From: Trypanosoma brucei gambiense DAL972
Taxonomy: Eukaryota; Euglenozoa; Kinetoplastea; Trypanosomatida; Trypanosomatidae
DNA length: 64,000 bases
Assembly: GCF_000210295.1 (NCBI RefSeq)
Contig: NC_026743.1
Location: 2,790,001-2,854,000 of the forward strand
Direction: 5' to 3'
Of this stretch, positions 9,766-19,028 are shown piece by piece. The position numbers and the translations under genes are program-made. Under the pieces are notes generated by a model that made no database searches, was not told where the DNA came from, and was given only the letters and a program-made list of their open reading frames with translations. Numbering within the stretch: position 1 is the first letter of the stretch; the number at the start of each line of letters is the position of its first letter.

Positions 9766-10403
9766 AGGGAAGCGGACGTATACTCTCGCATTCGTGACGT
9801 GGAGGGGTTCCGTGCAACGCTATTTTTTTCGAAAAAAATGGTTGGGGTGTTAAGACCGCTTAAACGGTCTTTTGTCGTACCATGCGAGTAAAATTATGCT
9901 CGGTTGGCAGCCGGTGTGTCTTCGGTGTTCCGGAGGTTGGTCCCATTTGCTGCATCTTTCTTTTGGATGAGCACTCCCAATTTCACTGAGTTACTTCCAC
10001 GTGCCCACGTGTTGATGAATGGTGGCTGTGTCTTTTCTCCAACGTAGCGTTTAGTGCGCTGAATGCCGCTCTTTCAGGCGGTGTGTGACGAAGTTGTTCT
10101 TTCATTTGGTAGTGTATATTTCGTGCTTACCATGTGACCCCTCACGTGCTTCGGAAGTTTTCATTTGTCTAATTCTTTTGGGGAGCTTTGTGTGTGTGGT
10201 TGGTGTTCCTGGTATACTGACATATCGAATGGCGGCAAAGGAAGCCATGGAAACAAACTTATTCATAACTGTATGCCAATATGCATTTAAATCTATATCC
10301 ATATATGTATATATATACACACTATCTGCTATGTGCAGTGTTTTACCCATTTGTACACCGCCCTTTCCATACTCTTTAAGCTGCTGATAGCGGTAATACC
10401 CTG
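9766..10403. other. Intergenic region with inverted repeats
   Basis: Holds the palindrome and hairpin listed separately near 9822-9871. A (TA)-rich stretch at about 10290-10322 and a short C/T tract (CACCGCCCTTTCCATACTCTTTAAG) precede the ATG at 10404. No gene seen; the ORF at 10085 starts at a non-ATG codon and lacks protein character. Confidence 0.5.
9822..9871. repeat. 18-bp perfect palindrome followed by a 7-bp-stem hairpin
   Basis: 9822-9839 reads ATTTTTTTCGAAAAAAAT, a perfect palindrome. 9852-9871 reads AAGACCGCTTAAACGGTCTT, an inverted repeat with a 7-bp stem and a 6-base loop. Both lie in the presumed 3' UTR of CWC15. They could fold in the transcript as adjacent hairpins; a role in 3' end formation or stability is inference. 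Confidence 0.6.
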
Positions 10404-11381
10404 ATGAAGTACCTGGAGAATACCACTACTATTGTAAAACCAAATGGGAAGAAAAATGGCCTTACGAAATCGTCTAGTGAATGTATCAATTATTCCGTGT
10501 GTGAGGGCACTGACTGCAACGCAAGGGCAGATTTGCAGGGGGGAGGCGCTAGCTGCCCTTGTTCACCGCGGCTAGCTGCGGGAAGAATGGGTTGTGAACA
10601 GCAAAAATACGCCGCATCATCTCTTGGAGATGGACAACATAGAGGAAAACGCGGGCGCGGTGGCGAAGTTAGTAACGGGAACTGCGAGAACGTTTTACCT
10701 GAAGCATCTCCGTGTGTGAGCGCGGAGGTATCAGCTTCTTCAATTGTTCACAGTGCTGTCACCGTGGGAGCATCCCCCGTCACACTTGAGTCGAGGAAAG
10801 AGACGGAACGGAGGGGTAAACGCATAAGTTGGCACGACGACGAAAACGGTGGCGTGGAGTCTGACTCTTTGAGCTCATCGTCCCTCCGCTCGGGTGCTAA
10901 GAGGAGAATTGACAACATGTTCATTTACCCGAGGGAACAACTTAGTTTACCCAAGGTAATTACAGAAAATATACCCTACTGCGAAAGGCAAAACGACGAT
11001 GGAACATCTTACATCTCGTACAAGCTTCAGGGCCCTTCCCGTCGTTTCACAATGTGGAGACAACGACCGGTATCGGGAGATTGTGAAGGTAGAAAGGAAT
11101 CGAAATTTGAGGCTCAACCATGTGGTAATCGACCGCACAAAAGGATTAACTCGCTATTTTCATCCATATATGAATCGTACGATCCCAAATCTGATGAGCA
11201 AACTGTGCAGCTGCGTATAGCAACGTTTGATGAGGAATCTGAGGTTAATGGCGCTTTGTGCGCTGGTAATTTGCAGATGCCGTTTGCATGCGTGTCGCGT
11301 ATCACTAACGACCCAGTGCCAATTCCGCTTGCGCCTTCAACTGAACCAAAGAACGCTCAAGTAAATGGGCAACACAGTTAA
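10404..11381 (+). CDS. Unrecognised protein of 325 residues
   Basis: No family recognised. The protein is polar and Ser/Gly/Lys-rich with no hydrophobic segment, and has a Cys-rich patch near the N-terminus (SVCEGTDCNARA, GGGASCPCSP). A basic/acidic middle (RKETERRGKRISWHDDENGG) is followed by a Ser run (SDSLSSSSLRSG), suggesting disorder and phosphorylation. The C-terminal third contains RRIDNMFIYPREQLSLP and KRINSLFSSIYESYDP, two loosely similar 'R-I-[DN]-x-[ML]-F' blocks about 80 residues apart. Its ORF length, ATG start and position in the array support a real gene. Localisation and function unknown. Confidence 0.7.
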   Translation: MKYLENTTTIVKPNGKKNGLTKSSSECINYSVCEGTDCNARADLQGGGASCPCSPRLAAGRMGCEQQKYAASSLGDGQHRGKRGRGGEVSNGNCENVLPEASPCVSAEVSASSIVHSAVTVGASPVTLESRKETERRGKRISWHDDENGGVESDSLSSSSLRSGAKRRIDNMFIYPREQLSLPKVITENIPYCERQNDDGTSYISYKLQGPSRRFTMWRQRPVSGDCEGRKESKFEAQPCGNRPHKRINSLFSSIYESYDPKSDEQTVQLRIATFDEESEVNGALCAGNLQMPFACVSRITNDPVPIPLAPSTEPKNAQVNGQHS

Positions 11382-11962
11382 AAAAGACACGCACACATTT
11401 ATAGAGGGGGGGGTGCGTTTCTTAATAATTTGCACTTATCTATTTTTATGTTACGCAAATCATGTGAGAAAAACTCTGAAATTGTGAAATATTGTCTTGA
11501 AAGGGACGTGAACAGTCGCAGAAACAGTCAAGCGCGTTCCCTTTTACTGTTTTTATTCCTTCCGCTATTGATACGCGTGTACCCGTGTCTTTGTGTCTGC
11601 CCTATGTTCACTCGACGCGATTATCTTTTTCTTTCGACATCGCCGCTAGAAGAGTCACACCGCTATTTCTTTTGAACAACAGCGTTCCTGCTTCCAGAGT
11701 GTTGTATTTCTTTCTGGTCGTTGATGATAACACATTAGCAGCTCAGCGTCACGATCATCAATTTGCCTCCGTCCATTTGCTTTTCTGCACCAATTTTTGG
11801 GTTTGTTCCGACTGCAATCTCGCTTTTTTAAAAAAAGAAGTCAAGAATAGCTTCGCTTTCAGCACTTTAATCATTGGTAAGCGTATTTTAACGACAAATA
11901 AACGAAGGGGAAAGGAGAGGGTGAAAACAACATCGAGGCAAATTCGTGTAGTGTTCTACGAA
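11382..11962. other. Intergenic region; open but ATG-less extension of the next frame
   Basis: The frame of the aminotransferase gene is open upstream from about 11585 but contains no ATG before 11963. The stretch is T-rich (a pyrimidine tract at about 11821-11832, and CTTCGCTTTCAG near 11850-11861), so it is read as 5' flank and splice region rather than coding sequence. A G run (11405-11413) lies just after the previous gene. Confidence 0.55.
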
Positions 11963-13252
11963 ATGCAACAGTCAATTCGGCTTGCTGATCGCCTCGCGGA
12001 TGTGCCACCGTATTCCGTGTGGACAGAAATGACGCCCCTCGCCAACAAGCACGGGGCTGTTAACCTCGGTCAAGGTTTCCCCAATTTTCCTCCACCCGAT
12101 TTCCTCTTGAAGGAAGCCCATCGTGTGTTTGATGAAAGTGTTGTGACACCAACGAACCAGCAGTATGCGCGAACGCAGGGCAACCTGGAGCTTGTGTCCG
12201 AACTGAAGCGTATATACGCAAAACATCTTGGGTGGCCCGATATAGGTGACGAGAACATCGTCATTACCAACGGCACAACTCAGGGACTGAACATGGTATT
12301 TCAGGCTATTGTCAATCCAGGCGATGAAGTGATTACATTTGAGCCCTTCTACGACGCTTACCAATGTGACATCCAACTGGCGGGTGGTGTGGTAAGGTTT
12401 GTGCAGATGATTCCTGGTTCTACAGGCCTTGCGGACTCGTGGACCTTCAGTGAGGAGCAGTTACGGTCACTGATAAACCCGCGGACAAAAGCTATACTTG
12501 TCAACACACCACAGAACGTTCCCGGCAAGGCGTGGACGCGGGAAGAAATGAATATTGTCGCATCCCTTGCTTTGGAGCATAACCTTATCGTTGTGTCCGA
12601 CGAGGTGTATATGCATCTTGTGTACGCGACCCCGCATCCCATTGAGGGACAGAAACACTCGCATCTCTCCATAGCAGCGTTGCCGGACATGCGTGACCGC
12701 TGCGTCACACTGTGCAGTTCTGGTAAGACGTTTTCGGCTACGGGCTGGAAGATTGGCTGGGCGGTGGGCCCCACGAAGCTTATTCAGGCTCTGAGCTTGT
12801 TGGAATTGTACCAAACGTTCAACGTGGCCACACCCTTGCAGATTGCAACGGCACGCGGCCTTCGCATTGCGGAGGAAGTCGGTTACTACGAGATTCTTCT
12901 CTCGCAATACGAAAAGCGTCGGAAGCTCCTTTGTGACATGCTTGCAAAGAATAACTTACCCCCAACCATACCCTCAGGTGGGTTCTTCGTTCTGGCGGAC
13001 ATCTCACTTGTGGACCCCAAGCATTATCTTGACCCCAATGAAAGGTCGGTTGGTCGAGACTGGCAGTTCTGTCGGTGGCTCACACGTACATTGAAGGTGT
13101 GTGCGATCCCTGTGACTGCTTTCTGCCAGAAGGAGAATCGCCCGGTATATGATAAATTCGTTCGGTTTGCTTACTGCAAGAAGGAGGAAGACATTATAGA
13201 GGCTGGCATACGCCTTGAAAGACTGAGCGAGTACCTGCTTCCTGCCCATTAG
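11963..13252 (+). CDS. Kynurenine/glutamine aminotransferase (PLP fold type I)
   Basis: A 429-residue class-I aminotransferase of the kynurenine aminotransferase / glutamine transaminase K / cysteine S-conjugate beta-lyase subgroup. Diagnostic features are VNLGQGFPNFPPPDF near the N-terminus, NQQYARTQGNLELV, TNGTTQGLN (cofactor phosphate loop), EPFYDAYQCDIQLAGG, VVSDEVYMHLVY (Asp and Tyr that hold pyridoxal phosphate) and the Schiff-base lysine in SSGKTFSATGWKIGWAVGP. It transfers amino groups between kynurenine or glutamine/methionine-type amino acids and keto acids. The motif NTPQNVPGKAW keeps NxPGK, but valine replaces the usual NP proline. The start is the first ATG of the frame, placed three codons before a conserved helix, so no targeting peptide is visible and the enzyme is probably cytosolic. 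Confidence 0.92.
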   Translation: MQQSIRLADRLADVPPYSVWTEMTPLANKHGAVNLGQGFPNFPPPDFLLKEAHRVFDESVVTPTNQQYARTQGNLELVSELKRIYAKHLGWPDIGDENIVITNGTTQGLNMVFQAIVNPGDEVITFEPFYDAYQCDIQLAGGVVRFVQMIPGSTGLADSWTFSEEQLRSLINPRTKAILVNTPQNVPGKAWTREEMNIVASLALEHNLIVVSDEVYMHLVYATPHPIEGQKHSHLSIAALPDMRDRCVTLCSSGKTFSATGWKIGWAVGPTKLIQALSLLELYQTFNVATPLQIATARGLRIAEEVGYYEILLSQYEKRRKLLCDMLAKNNLPPTIPSGGFFVLADISLVDPKHYLDPNERSVGRDWQFCRWLTRTLKVCAIPVTAFCQKENRPVYDKFVRFAYCKKEEDIIEAGIRLERLSEYLLPAH

Positions 13253-14539
13253 TAAAACCTTCAATTGAATTGGACATCAGGGATCTGTGGACGGCCATTT
13301 TTTGTTCGCTTTTGTAGGAGGAGGTTTACCCTTTCATTGTGCAAAACGTAGTCCGTATTTATCTTTCAGCGATACGAGATTCTTTTTTATGTTACTTTCA
13401 CTCGTCTATATTTTTAGTACAATGCGGCCGGCCAGGATAAACTCATGCTTGCTTTTCGTACTTTCTCCGGTTTTCGAAAACATTTTCTTCTCTTATTCAA
13501 TAATATAACCTTTTATTTAGTTTTTTATTTCTTCGTTTTGCCATACATTAATTTTTCTTCCTCTTGTGTCTTTTTCCCCCGGCGCGGTGCGCCGTTGCAG
13601 TGAATTTTTGTGGCCGACGTTCTGCGTGACCGTTATTTGCCCTCTCTTGGATCCATTTCTCCCTTTCTATCAATTTTAAAGCGAAAATAATTATTTTCCG
13701 CTATTTTTATCGATCGGATTGCTCCCCCCTATTTTTGAATTGTAGGTAATCTGTGTCTGTGTCTGTGTATATGGTTTTGCTTGGTTCAATACACTGTGAT
13801 GAAAACGTGTTTCGCTCCATATTTGAGCTGATGCTATGCAACCCTATTGTAGCGCAGGTGTCGACACTGAAGAAGGAAAGGAAATGAAAATAAATGAGAA
13901 CATGATAACTGTTGAAGGGTGTGAATGTATTTCTTCCCTCACAATCTCCTTAGTGAATATTTTAACGTTTACGTGTTGCGTCGTTAAGTGATGAGCACAC
14001 CGAGTTGTGGAAAAGGGGTAGTAGTATCTGACATATTTTCCGAGAAAAGTACTTTTAAGTTACTTGGATACGGGAGTCACTTACCTCTTTCCGGGACAGG
14101 GAGTTCGGCGTCTTGGAAGCCTGGCTGAGAGTGATGTAGGGCAAAAAGAAAACGAGTAGCCAATTTTTTTTTGTGTGTGTTTCTTCACAGACCCGATTTT
14201 TATGTGCTGTCTCTATTCCTCAAATTATTTTTATGAAAGGCTGGTACGACAGCGTGGTGATGTATGCAGTTTCCCCTAGTTTTTTTCTCTGACTCACCTT
14301 TTTTTTTAAAAAAAAGTTCCGTGTCATACTGTTGGGTGCCGTGTGGGAGTATATGGTGGCCAACCTGTTATCTCCTTTATCTTCCTCTTTCTCCGTTATG
14401 TTATACGCATCAACGTTTTCTTTTTAAATCTACTCCTTCTATTTCTGTTTCTACTTCTTTATTATTATTATTCTCGTGACATTGTCTTCACTGTTGTTTC
14501 ACACCCCCGAAATCGTTGTATTTTGAATACCAGCTTTCC
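13253..14539. other. Long intergenic region, no gene seen
   Basis: AT-rich and T-rich 3' flank with several pyrimidine tracts, the clearest at about 14265-14310 and 14375-14460 (CTTTATCTTCCTCTTTCTCC, then TTCTATTTCTGTTTCTACTTC). ORFs at 13287, 14264 and 14343 read through these tracts and are not supported. Confidence 0.55.
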
Positions 14540-15397
14540 ATGGATACTTCCTCGGAGCTGTTTATTAGAGACAGATTTTCCGAGTTTGTATGCAAACGCA
14601 ATGCATTATGCGGTAGCGGGGTTCAATCATTGCCATATGTATCATCAATTGCGGTTGATTCAAATGTCGAAACCGTTGGTTGTGGTAACCCTCCCTGGTG
14701 TCGTGCAGTGGAGGGATTTTCTGCACTTGAGCGAACTGTTCGGGAGAAGCTGAAACGTCTCTTCGAGCGACAATACGAGTTTCTTCAACCCAAATTTGTG
14801 TCCGATGAGGAGGAGGAGAACATGAAGCAGGGAGAAATTGGCAAGGAGGCGCAAGAGGTGCAGAAACTGTTGAAAGAATTAGAACGGATGGTTTCAGGAT
14901 GTGACCTCCACCGACGCGCGCCCAGTGAGGATGAGCGAAGGGTTTCTTGTAATGTCAAGAGATACCTCTCGCTTCATCTCTTGGAACTTACTCAAATGTT
15001 CAGGGGAGGGCAAATATTATTCGCAACAAAGTTGAAGCAGCGAGAAGAGAAGGTGAATCGATATAAGTTGATTGGCTCACCGGAGGCACACAGGCGGATG
15101 GAGCAGGAAGATCGAATAACGCACTATCTCGAAAAGGGTTATACGCAAACAGATATTAAAGAGCTTCTACTCGAGGATGAGCGTGAGCAGCGCGTCGGTC
15201 GAGAAATTAGCGAAATCGTCGAAAGCATTAAGGAACTTCATACCGTGTTTGAGGGCCTTAACTCGTTGGTAGTTGACCAGGGTTCTGCCTTAGACCGTAT
15301 TGATGTTGCCATTCAACAGACGAGAACTAGTGTGGCTGATGGCGTCACTATGTTGAAAGACGCACGAAACAATTCGAGCAGTTGTACACTAATGTAA
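14540..15397 (+). CDS. Syntaxin-16/Tlg2-like Qa-SNARE with C-terminal CaaX box
   Basis: A 285-residue SNARE. The early motif IRDRFSEF and the segment NPPWCRAVEGF followed by an Habc-like helical bundle (about 50-175) fit syntaxin-16/Tlg2. The SNARE helix follows VGREISEIVESIKELHTVF, with the zero-layer glutamine at Q247 in VVDQGSALDRID. In syntaxin-16 this helix runs directly into a transmembrane anchor. Here it is followed by KDARNNSSSCTLM and stop, giving a CTLM CaaX box (Cys282), so a prenyl group would replace the membrane anchor. Syntaxin-16 works in endosome-to-trans-Golgi traffic. The start is the first ATG (14540), since the frame is open upstream only through TTG. No downstream frame encodes a hydrophobic helix, so a simple frameshift artefact is unlikely. 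Confidence 0.85.
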   Translation: MDTSSELFIRDRFSEFVCKRNALCGSGVQSLPYVSSIAVDSNVETVGCGNPPWCRAVEGFSALERTVREKLKRLFERQYEFLQPKFVSDEEEENMKQGEIGKEAQEVQKLLKELERMVSGCDLHRRAPSEDERRVSCNVKRYLSLHLLELTQMFRGGQILFATKLKQREEKVNRYKLIGSPEAHRRMEQEDRITHYLEKGYTQTDIKELLLEDEREQRVGREISEIVESIKELHTVFEGLNSLVVDQGSALDRIDVAIQQTRTSVADGVTMLKDARNNSSSCTLM

Positions 15398-15716
15398 GCG
15401 CACCGGTCGAAGCATACAGTTTTTTTCACCCCCTTTCGCGGGCATATCTATTGTTATCATCACCTCACTTCCTCCGTTCTTTGTGGTTGCCGCTGGTAAC
15501 TGGTATATTATTTGTGGGTTTCGTATAGTTTCTGTTATGGAGATCTAAATTAGTGAGGCAGTATGGTATGGGATCGCGCAGCCCTTGTGTGGATGCTCTC
15601 TTGCTCTTGCATGATTCCCCAATTTCCCTGTGTTTCGTTACCACTCTCTCGTGAGACGCATTTTTTATTTTTCGTTTGTTGCGGTACAAAAGATATTAAG
15701 GCAAAAAAGAGTGTAT
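15398..15716. other. Intergenic region with splice signals
   Basis: C/T-rich at 15421-15480 and 15630-15675 (ACCACTCTCTCG, then CATTTTTTATTTTTCG). AG dinucleotides at about 15691 and 15699 precede the NIP7 ATG at 15717. ORFs starting at 15563 and 15630 extend through this tract and are not used. Confidence 0.5.
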
Positions 15717-16364
15717 ATGCGTCCGTTAACGGAGGAAGAGACAAAAAAGCTGTTTGACAAGCTTGCACAATACATTGGTCCGAACACTGCCCACCTGCTT
15801 CAGCAGAAGGGAACCAAATCGGCTGGTGTTGCTCCTTTCAACAATGGCAAGACCACCGGCAATAATGGGAGCAACGATGATGATGATGGTGATGACGGCG
15901 AAGAGCAAAACTCGCAGCAGACTTATGTCTTCCGTTTGCACAAGAACCGTATTTGGTACATGCCACTGAGGCTGGCCAAACTCGCAAGTTGCGTGGCGAA
16001 GTCCAACTTAATGGGAATTGGTGTTCTCTTCGCTAAGGTCACGCACCACGGTCATGTGCGACTGCAGGTAACGGCGTTAGAATATATTGCACAGTACTCT
16101 CTCTTTAAAGTATGGTTGAAACCAAGTCAAGAGCAGAAGTTTCTGTATGGTGGCCACGTCACGCGTGCCGGTTTGGGTCGTATTACAGAAGCAACACCGC
16201 GACATCAAAAAGTGGCTGTCTTTTCTATGGGCGATGTACCCCTCGGTTTTGGTGTGGCAGCGCTTGGGACGTTGGAGTGCAGGCGGTGTGAGATGAACAG
16301 CACCGTATTATTTCATGAAGCTGATGTTGGCGAGTACTTGCGTAACGAGGCACGCTTGACGTAG
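15717..16364 (+). CDS. NIP7: 60S ribosome biogenesis factor NIP7
   Basis: A 215-residue protein. MRPLTEEETKKLFDKLAQYIG is nearly the family consensus start and fixes the ATG at 15717. YVFRLHKNRIWYMP and LQVTALEYIAQYSLFKVWLKP follow, then the C-terminal PUA domain (LGRITEATPRHQKVAVFSMGD, PLGFGVAALG, FHEADVGEYLRNE). NIP7 is a nucleolar RNA-binding factor needed for pre-60S assembly and 27S pre-rRNA processing, with no enzymatic activity. Typical length is about 180 residues; here residues 33-68 form an insertion with Asn/Gly-rich and polyacidic runs (NDDDDGDDGEEQN) between the first helices and the RLH strand. The fold around the insert looks complete. Confidence 0.93.
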   Translation: MRPLTEEETKKLFDKLAQYIGPNTAHLLQQKGTKSAGVAPFNNGKTTGNNGSNDDDDGDDGEEQNSQQTYVFRLHKNRIWYMPLRLAKLASCVAKSNLMGIGVLFAKVTHHGHVRLQVTALEYIAQYSLFKVWLKPSQEQKFLYGGHVTRAGLGRITEATPRHQKVAVFSMGDVPLGFGVAALGTLECRRCEMNSTVLFHEADVGEYLRNEARLT

Positions 16365-16892
16365 CATACCTGTCCGGAGAAGTGAAGAAGAGAAAATAAG
16401 TAATACGTGTAACATTTTTTAAGCGCTGTGGGGCCTCTCCCCATCTCCCCCTTTCTCTACCTCTATAAAAATAGGAGGAGAAGCTGTGGTGTACTCTCCG
16501 TTGTGATCAAGTGATTTTTGACTTCCACGCACCATTATTTAGAAGCGGCACTTTTCCCTTTCTCTTTTTGGTATTCCCTTCTTTTCAGCCACACGCACGT
16601 TGTATTAATTCGAACTCTCCGTTAGTCATTGTGGTTGCCTTCTGTGTTTACCAGTTGAAGAAGTTGGTATATTTATTTATTGGTGTAAGTGCACTCCGCA
16701 GTGTGCCCTTGGCGGTGTGCTACATATCGTGGGAGAGTTACGAAGGTCCGAAGAAAACATCTGGAAGGAGATCACAAAATAAAAAAAAGGGGGGGAGGTC
16801 AAAAGGAAGCTTGAAAGGTTAGTTTATTCTCCAGTTGCATCCGACGTAACGAGGGAAGAGAGGAGTGCTCACTTTTCTACTCTGTAATACCG
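16365..16892. other. Intergenic region, no gene seen
   Basis: Has C/T-rich stretches at 16435-16465 and 16540-16590 (TTTTCCCTTTCTCTTTTTGG). The A/G-rich leader 16745-16860 precedes the ISD11 ATG. The ORF at 16511 starts at a non-ATG codon and shows no family features. Confidence 0.5.
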
Positions 16893-17192
16893 ATGACAAA
16901 CACCGTCAAACACTCAATGGCACGTCTACGCGCGAAGATGTTAGGTGCGGCAAAAATGTTCCCAGATTATAATTTCCGGCATTATTTTGTGCAACACGTT
17001 AAGGATCAGTTTGTGGCGATGGAAAAATGGGGTGTGGAGGAGCAACGCCGGTTTCTTAGGCAAGAGGGCGCAAAGAAACTGAGCGAAATGAGGCGTATGG
17101 CACTTGTGAACCGTATGTACTCCTCCCAACCCGTGTTTCTGGACGAGCGGGCGGTTTCTAAACCTTCCGTGACGCAAGGAGAAGAAGAGTAA
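16893..17192 (+). CDS. ISD11: ISD11-like LYR-family protein
   Basis: A 99-residue basic protein with no signal peptide. The block ARLRAKMLGAAKMFPDYNFR and the later LSEMRRMALVNRMYSSQPVFLD align with ISD11/LYRM4 ('LYRamLreskkFsaYNyR', then 'irRq..i.qlYs...lvie'), including the central Phe/Tyr-Asn-x-Arg motif. ISD11 binds and stabilises the mitochondrial cysteine desulfurase Nfs1, with acyl carrier protein, for iron-sulfur cluster assembly. The Leu of the LYR motif is kept, but the Tyr and Arg positions appear to be Arg and Ala, a degenerate LYR. Small size and charge match the family. ATG at 16893. Confidence 0.75.
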   Translation: MTNTVKHSMARLRAKMLGAAKMFPDYNFRHYFVQHVKDQFVAMEKWGVEEQRRFLRQEGAKKLSEMRRMALVNRMYSSQPVFLDERAVSKPSVTQGEEE

Positions 17193-18088
17193 CGGGATGT
17201 AATGACATTGTCGTGGTTGCATAAGGAATCGTCCGTTGATACCACTTAACTCTTACGGGGCGGCACAAAAATTGGCATGTTGCACTCCATTTCCGGGGGT
17301 GGGGGGTGATTACACAATACATAAATGCTTGTTTTCATGCATTTGAAACCTTCAGCTGAGCGCGGATCGGGCGTCGTGTTGCAGATTTCTTTTTTTTTTT
17401 TTTGTACCACATGACTGCCGCACTTTTCTCCCCGTCAGTCCCCAATTTCGTGTAATACAAAAACACTTATGCCTTAACCACAGTTACAACAAGCGATGCA
17501 CGTAGGAGTGAGATGTTGAAGTTCCCGTGTACATCATTGCATTCACCCGTGTATGGGTGTGACGGCGGCTTTGCAGGTCGTCAACTGGTTCTCACGCGGG
17601 TTGTCCATCTTTTTTTATCTTTTTGATTTAGTGCGATGACTGTGATTAGAACCTGGTCAAAAGGAAGGACTCAGCGGTAGTGTTCTGTACCGCATCGCTC
17701 TGACCACAGATTCCTCCTCGTGGTACAAAGCGAATGAAAAACGAACGGAGTTACCTGTGGGGATTTCTTCTTAATCTGTATCGTTTTATCCTTACTTTTT
17801 TGATTCCTTCATAATTCCTACTTTCGACCTTGTTTGTTGGCCCCGCATTCATACTTGGGCTAAAGTTTGGGTGTTAATCCTTGCTTTTCTCCACACGAAC
17901 TCACACATGCGAGGAAAGAGCGCTAGGCGCAAGTAGACAAGCAATTCACACGAACATATATATATATATATATTTTTATATACTACATTCAACTGCAGTT
18001 GTTGCGACGGGGCGGCATAGTTTCTGGTAGTACTTTGCTCCCATCATTTGAGGGGACATAACCAAACACACGTGGCGCGTTCAAATAA
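17193..18088. other. Long intergenic region, no gene seen
   Basis: Contains a T run (about 17389-17403), an 18-base (AT)9 repeat at 17956-17973, and mixed pyrimidine tracts. No ORF with protein character. The short leader before the ATG at 18089 is A/C-rich. Confidence 0.5.
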
Positions 18089-18520
18089 ATGTTACTCGAT
18101 TTCATTTTCAGTCACCTGCGGGATATGGTTCTTTGGGTAGTTATTTTCTCACTCGCTGGTGCGGAACTGGAAAACTACAGCACGGTGATCAGCAATGTGG
18201 CATTCAGTGCACTACTGAGTTTCACTATGCCGATGCAGTTGGCGGAGCTGCGCTCAATGCTGCTGGAATTAGTATTGGGCCCGGACGACGATGGAAAAGT
18301 TGAACGAAATAAGGAAGCAGATGTGGAGGGAAGCCGCAAGTTGAAGGAGATGCTCATGCTCTTGGGTGCCATTATTCTTGGTGCAGTTGTTACGCAGTTG
18401 GATTGGGCGGTGTGGTTTCAGCGCTGGCCTCTCCCTTCTGTTGTGTTGTACTCCATTGTTCGTGCGCTGCTGTATTACTCCGGCAAGACACCAGAGAAGG
18501 TTGATGAAAAGGTGGAATAA
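18089..18520 (+). CDS. GPI11: Short PIG-F/GPI11-like protein
   Basis: A 143-residue membrane protein with about four hydrophobic segments: two near the N-terminus, one before residue 100 and one after 117. The C-terminal block LGAIILGAVVTQLDWAVWF, then QRWPLPSVV (LDW at 104-106, WPLP at 113-116), matches the PIG-F/Gpi11 signature, which in other eukaryotes reads 'GAw.Ga...LDWd.pWQ.WP.p'. PIG-F is the stabilising partner of the ethanolamine-phosphate transferases PIG-O and PIG-G in GPI-anchor synthesis at the ER. Animal PIG-F is about 220 residues, so this is a reduced form. Trypanosome GPIs carry a single ethanolamine phosphate, which could explain a slimmer subunit (inference). ATG at 18089. 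Confidence 0.6.
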   Translation: MLLDFIFSHLRDMVLWVVIFSLAGAELENYSTVISNVAFSALLSFTMPMQLAELRSMLLELVLGPDDDGKVERNKEADVEGSRKLKEMLMLLGAIILGAVVTQLDWAVWFQRWPLPSVVLYSIVRALLYYSGKTPEKVDEKVE

Positions 18521-19028
18521 ATACAACAGATAAATACGCATTGCGCATAATTTGCTTAAAAGAAATAGCGGTAACAGTAAAACGTACTCCTCTTTCATTT
18601 TAAAAAATAATAATGGGAAAGTCGGGAAGGGTGCGGTGGGGCACAAAATTACAGTGAGATTTTCCTGTCATAATATAGATCTTGCATTTACTTCATTACG
18701 AGGTTCTTGGGTGCGCTGACTAGCGTTACATGTGTTGTGTCGACGTCATTAATCGTCTTCATTGCCATCCATTTATTCTCCTTCCATTTCTACTCCGCGT
18801 CTACTCAGTTTGTAACTGAACCAATAGTTCGAGCACCGCGGAAGGAAACCACATACCGGATCCAAAGTTGTAGAGACCCAACTGCTCGGTGATCGAAGGT
18901 AATATTGAATGCTTTGCGTGCATAGTCAACCCGTGAGACGGACCACCAGCTTATAAGAACGAGTTGGGATAGGGGGAGGATAGAGTAGTAGTATTACAGA
19001 GAAGAAGCAGTAACGCTGAAGCTTTTGA
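18521..19028. other. Intergenic region, no gene seen
   Basis: AT-rich 3' UTR with T/A runs. The ORF at 18707 starts at TTG, has one hydrophobic segment and no recognised motif, so it is not called. A purine-rich leader precedes the RAD51-paralogue ATG at 19029. Confidence 0.5.

Noticed and set aside
11585..11962. N-terminal extension of the aminotransferase by 126 codons
   Set aside because: No ATG occurs before 11963, the stretch contains T-rich splice-type sequence, and the family N-terminus begins right after 11963.
18707..18892. Short ORF with one hydrophobic segment
   Set aside because: It starts at TTG, has no ATG and no motif.
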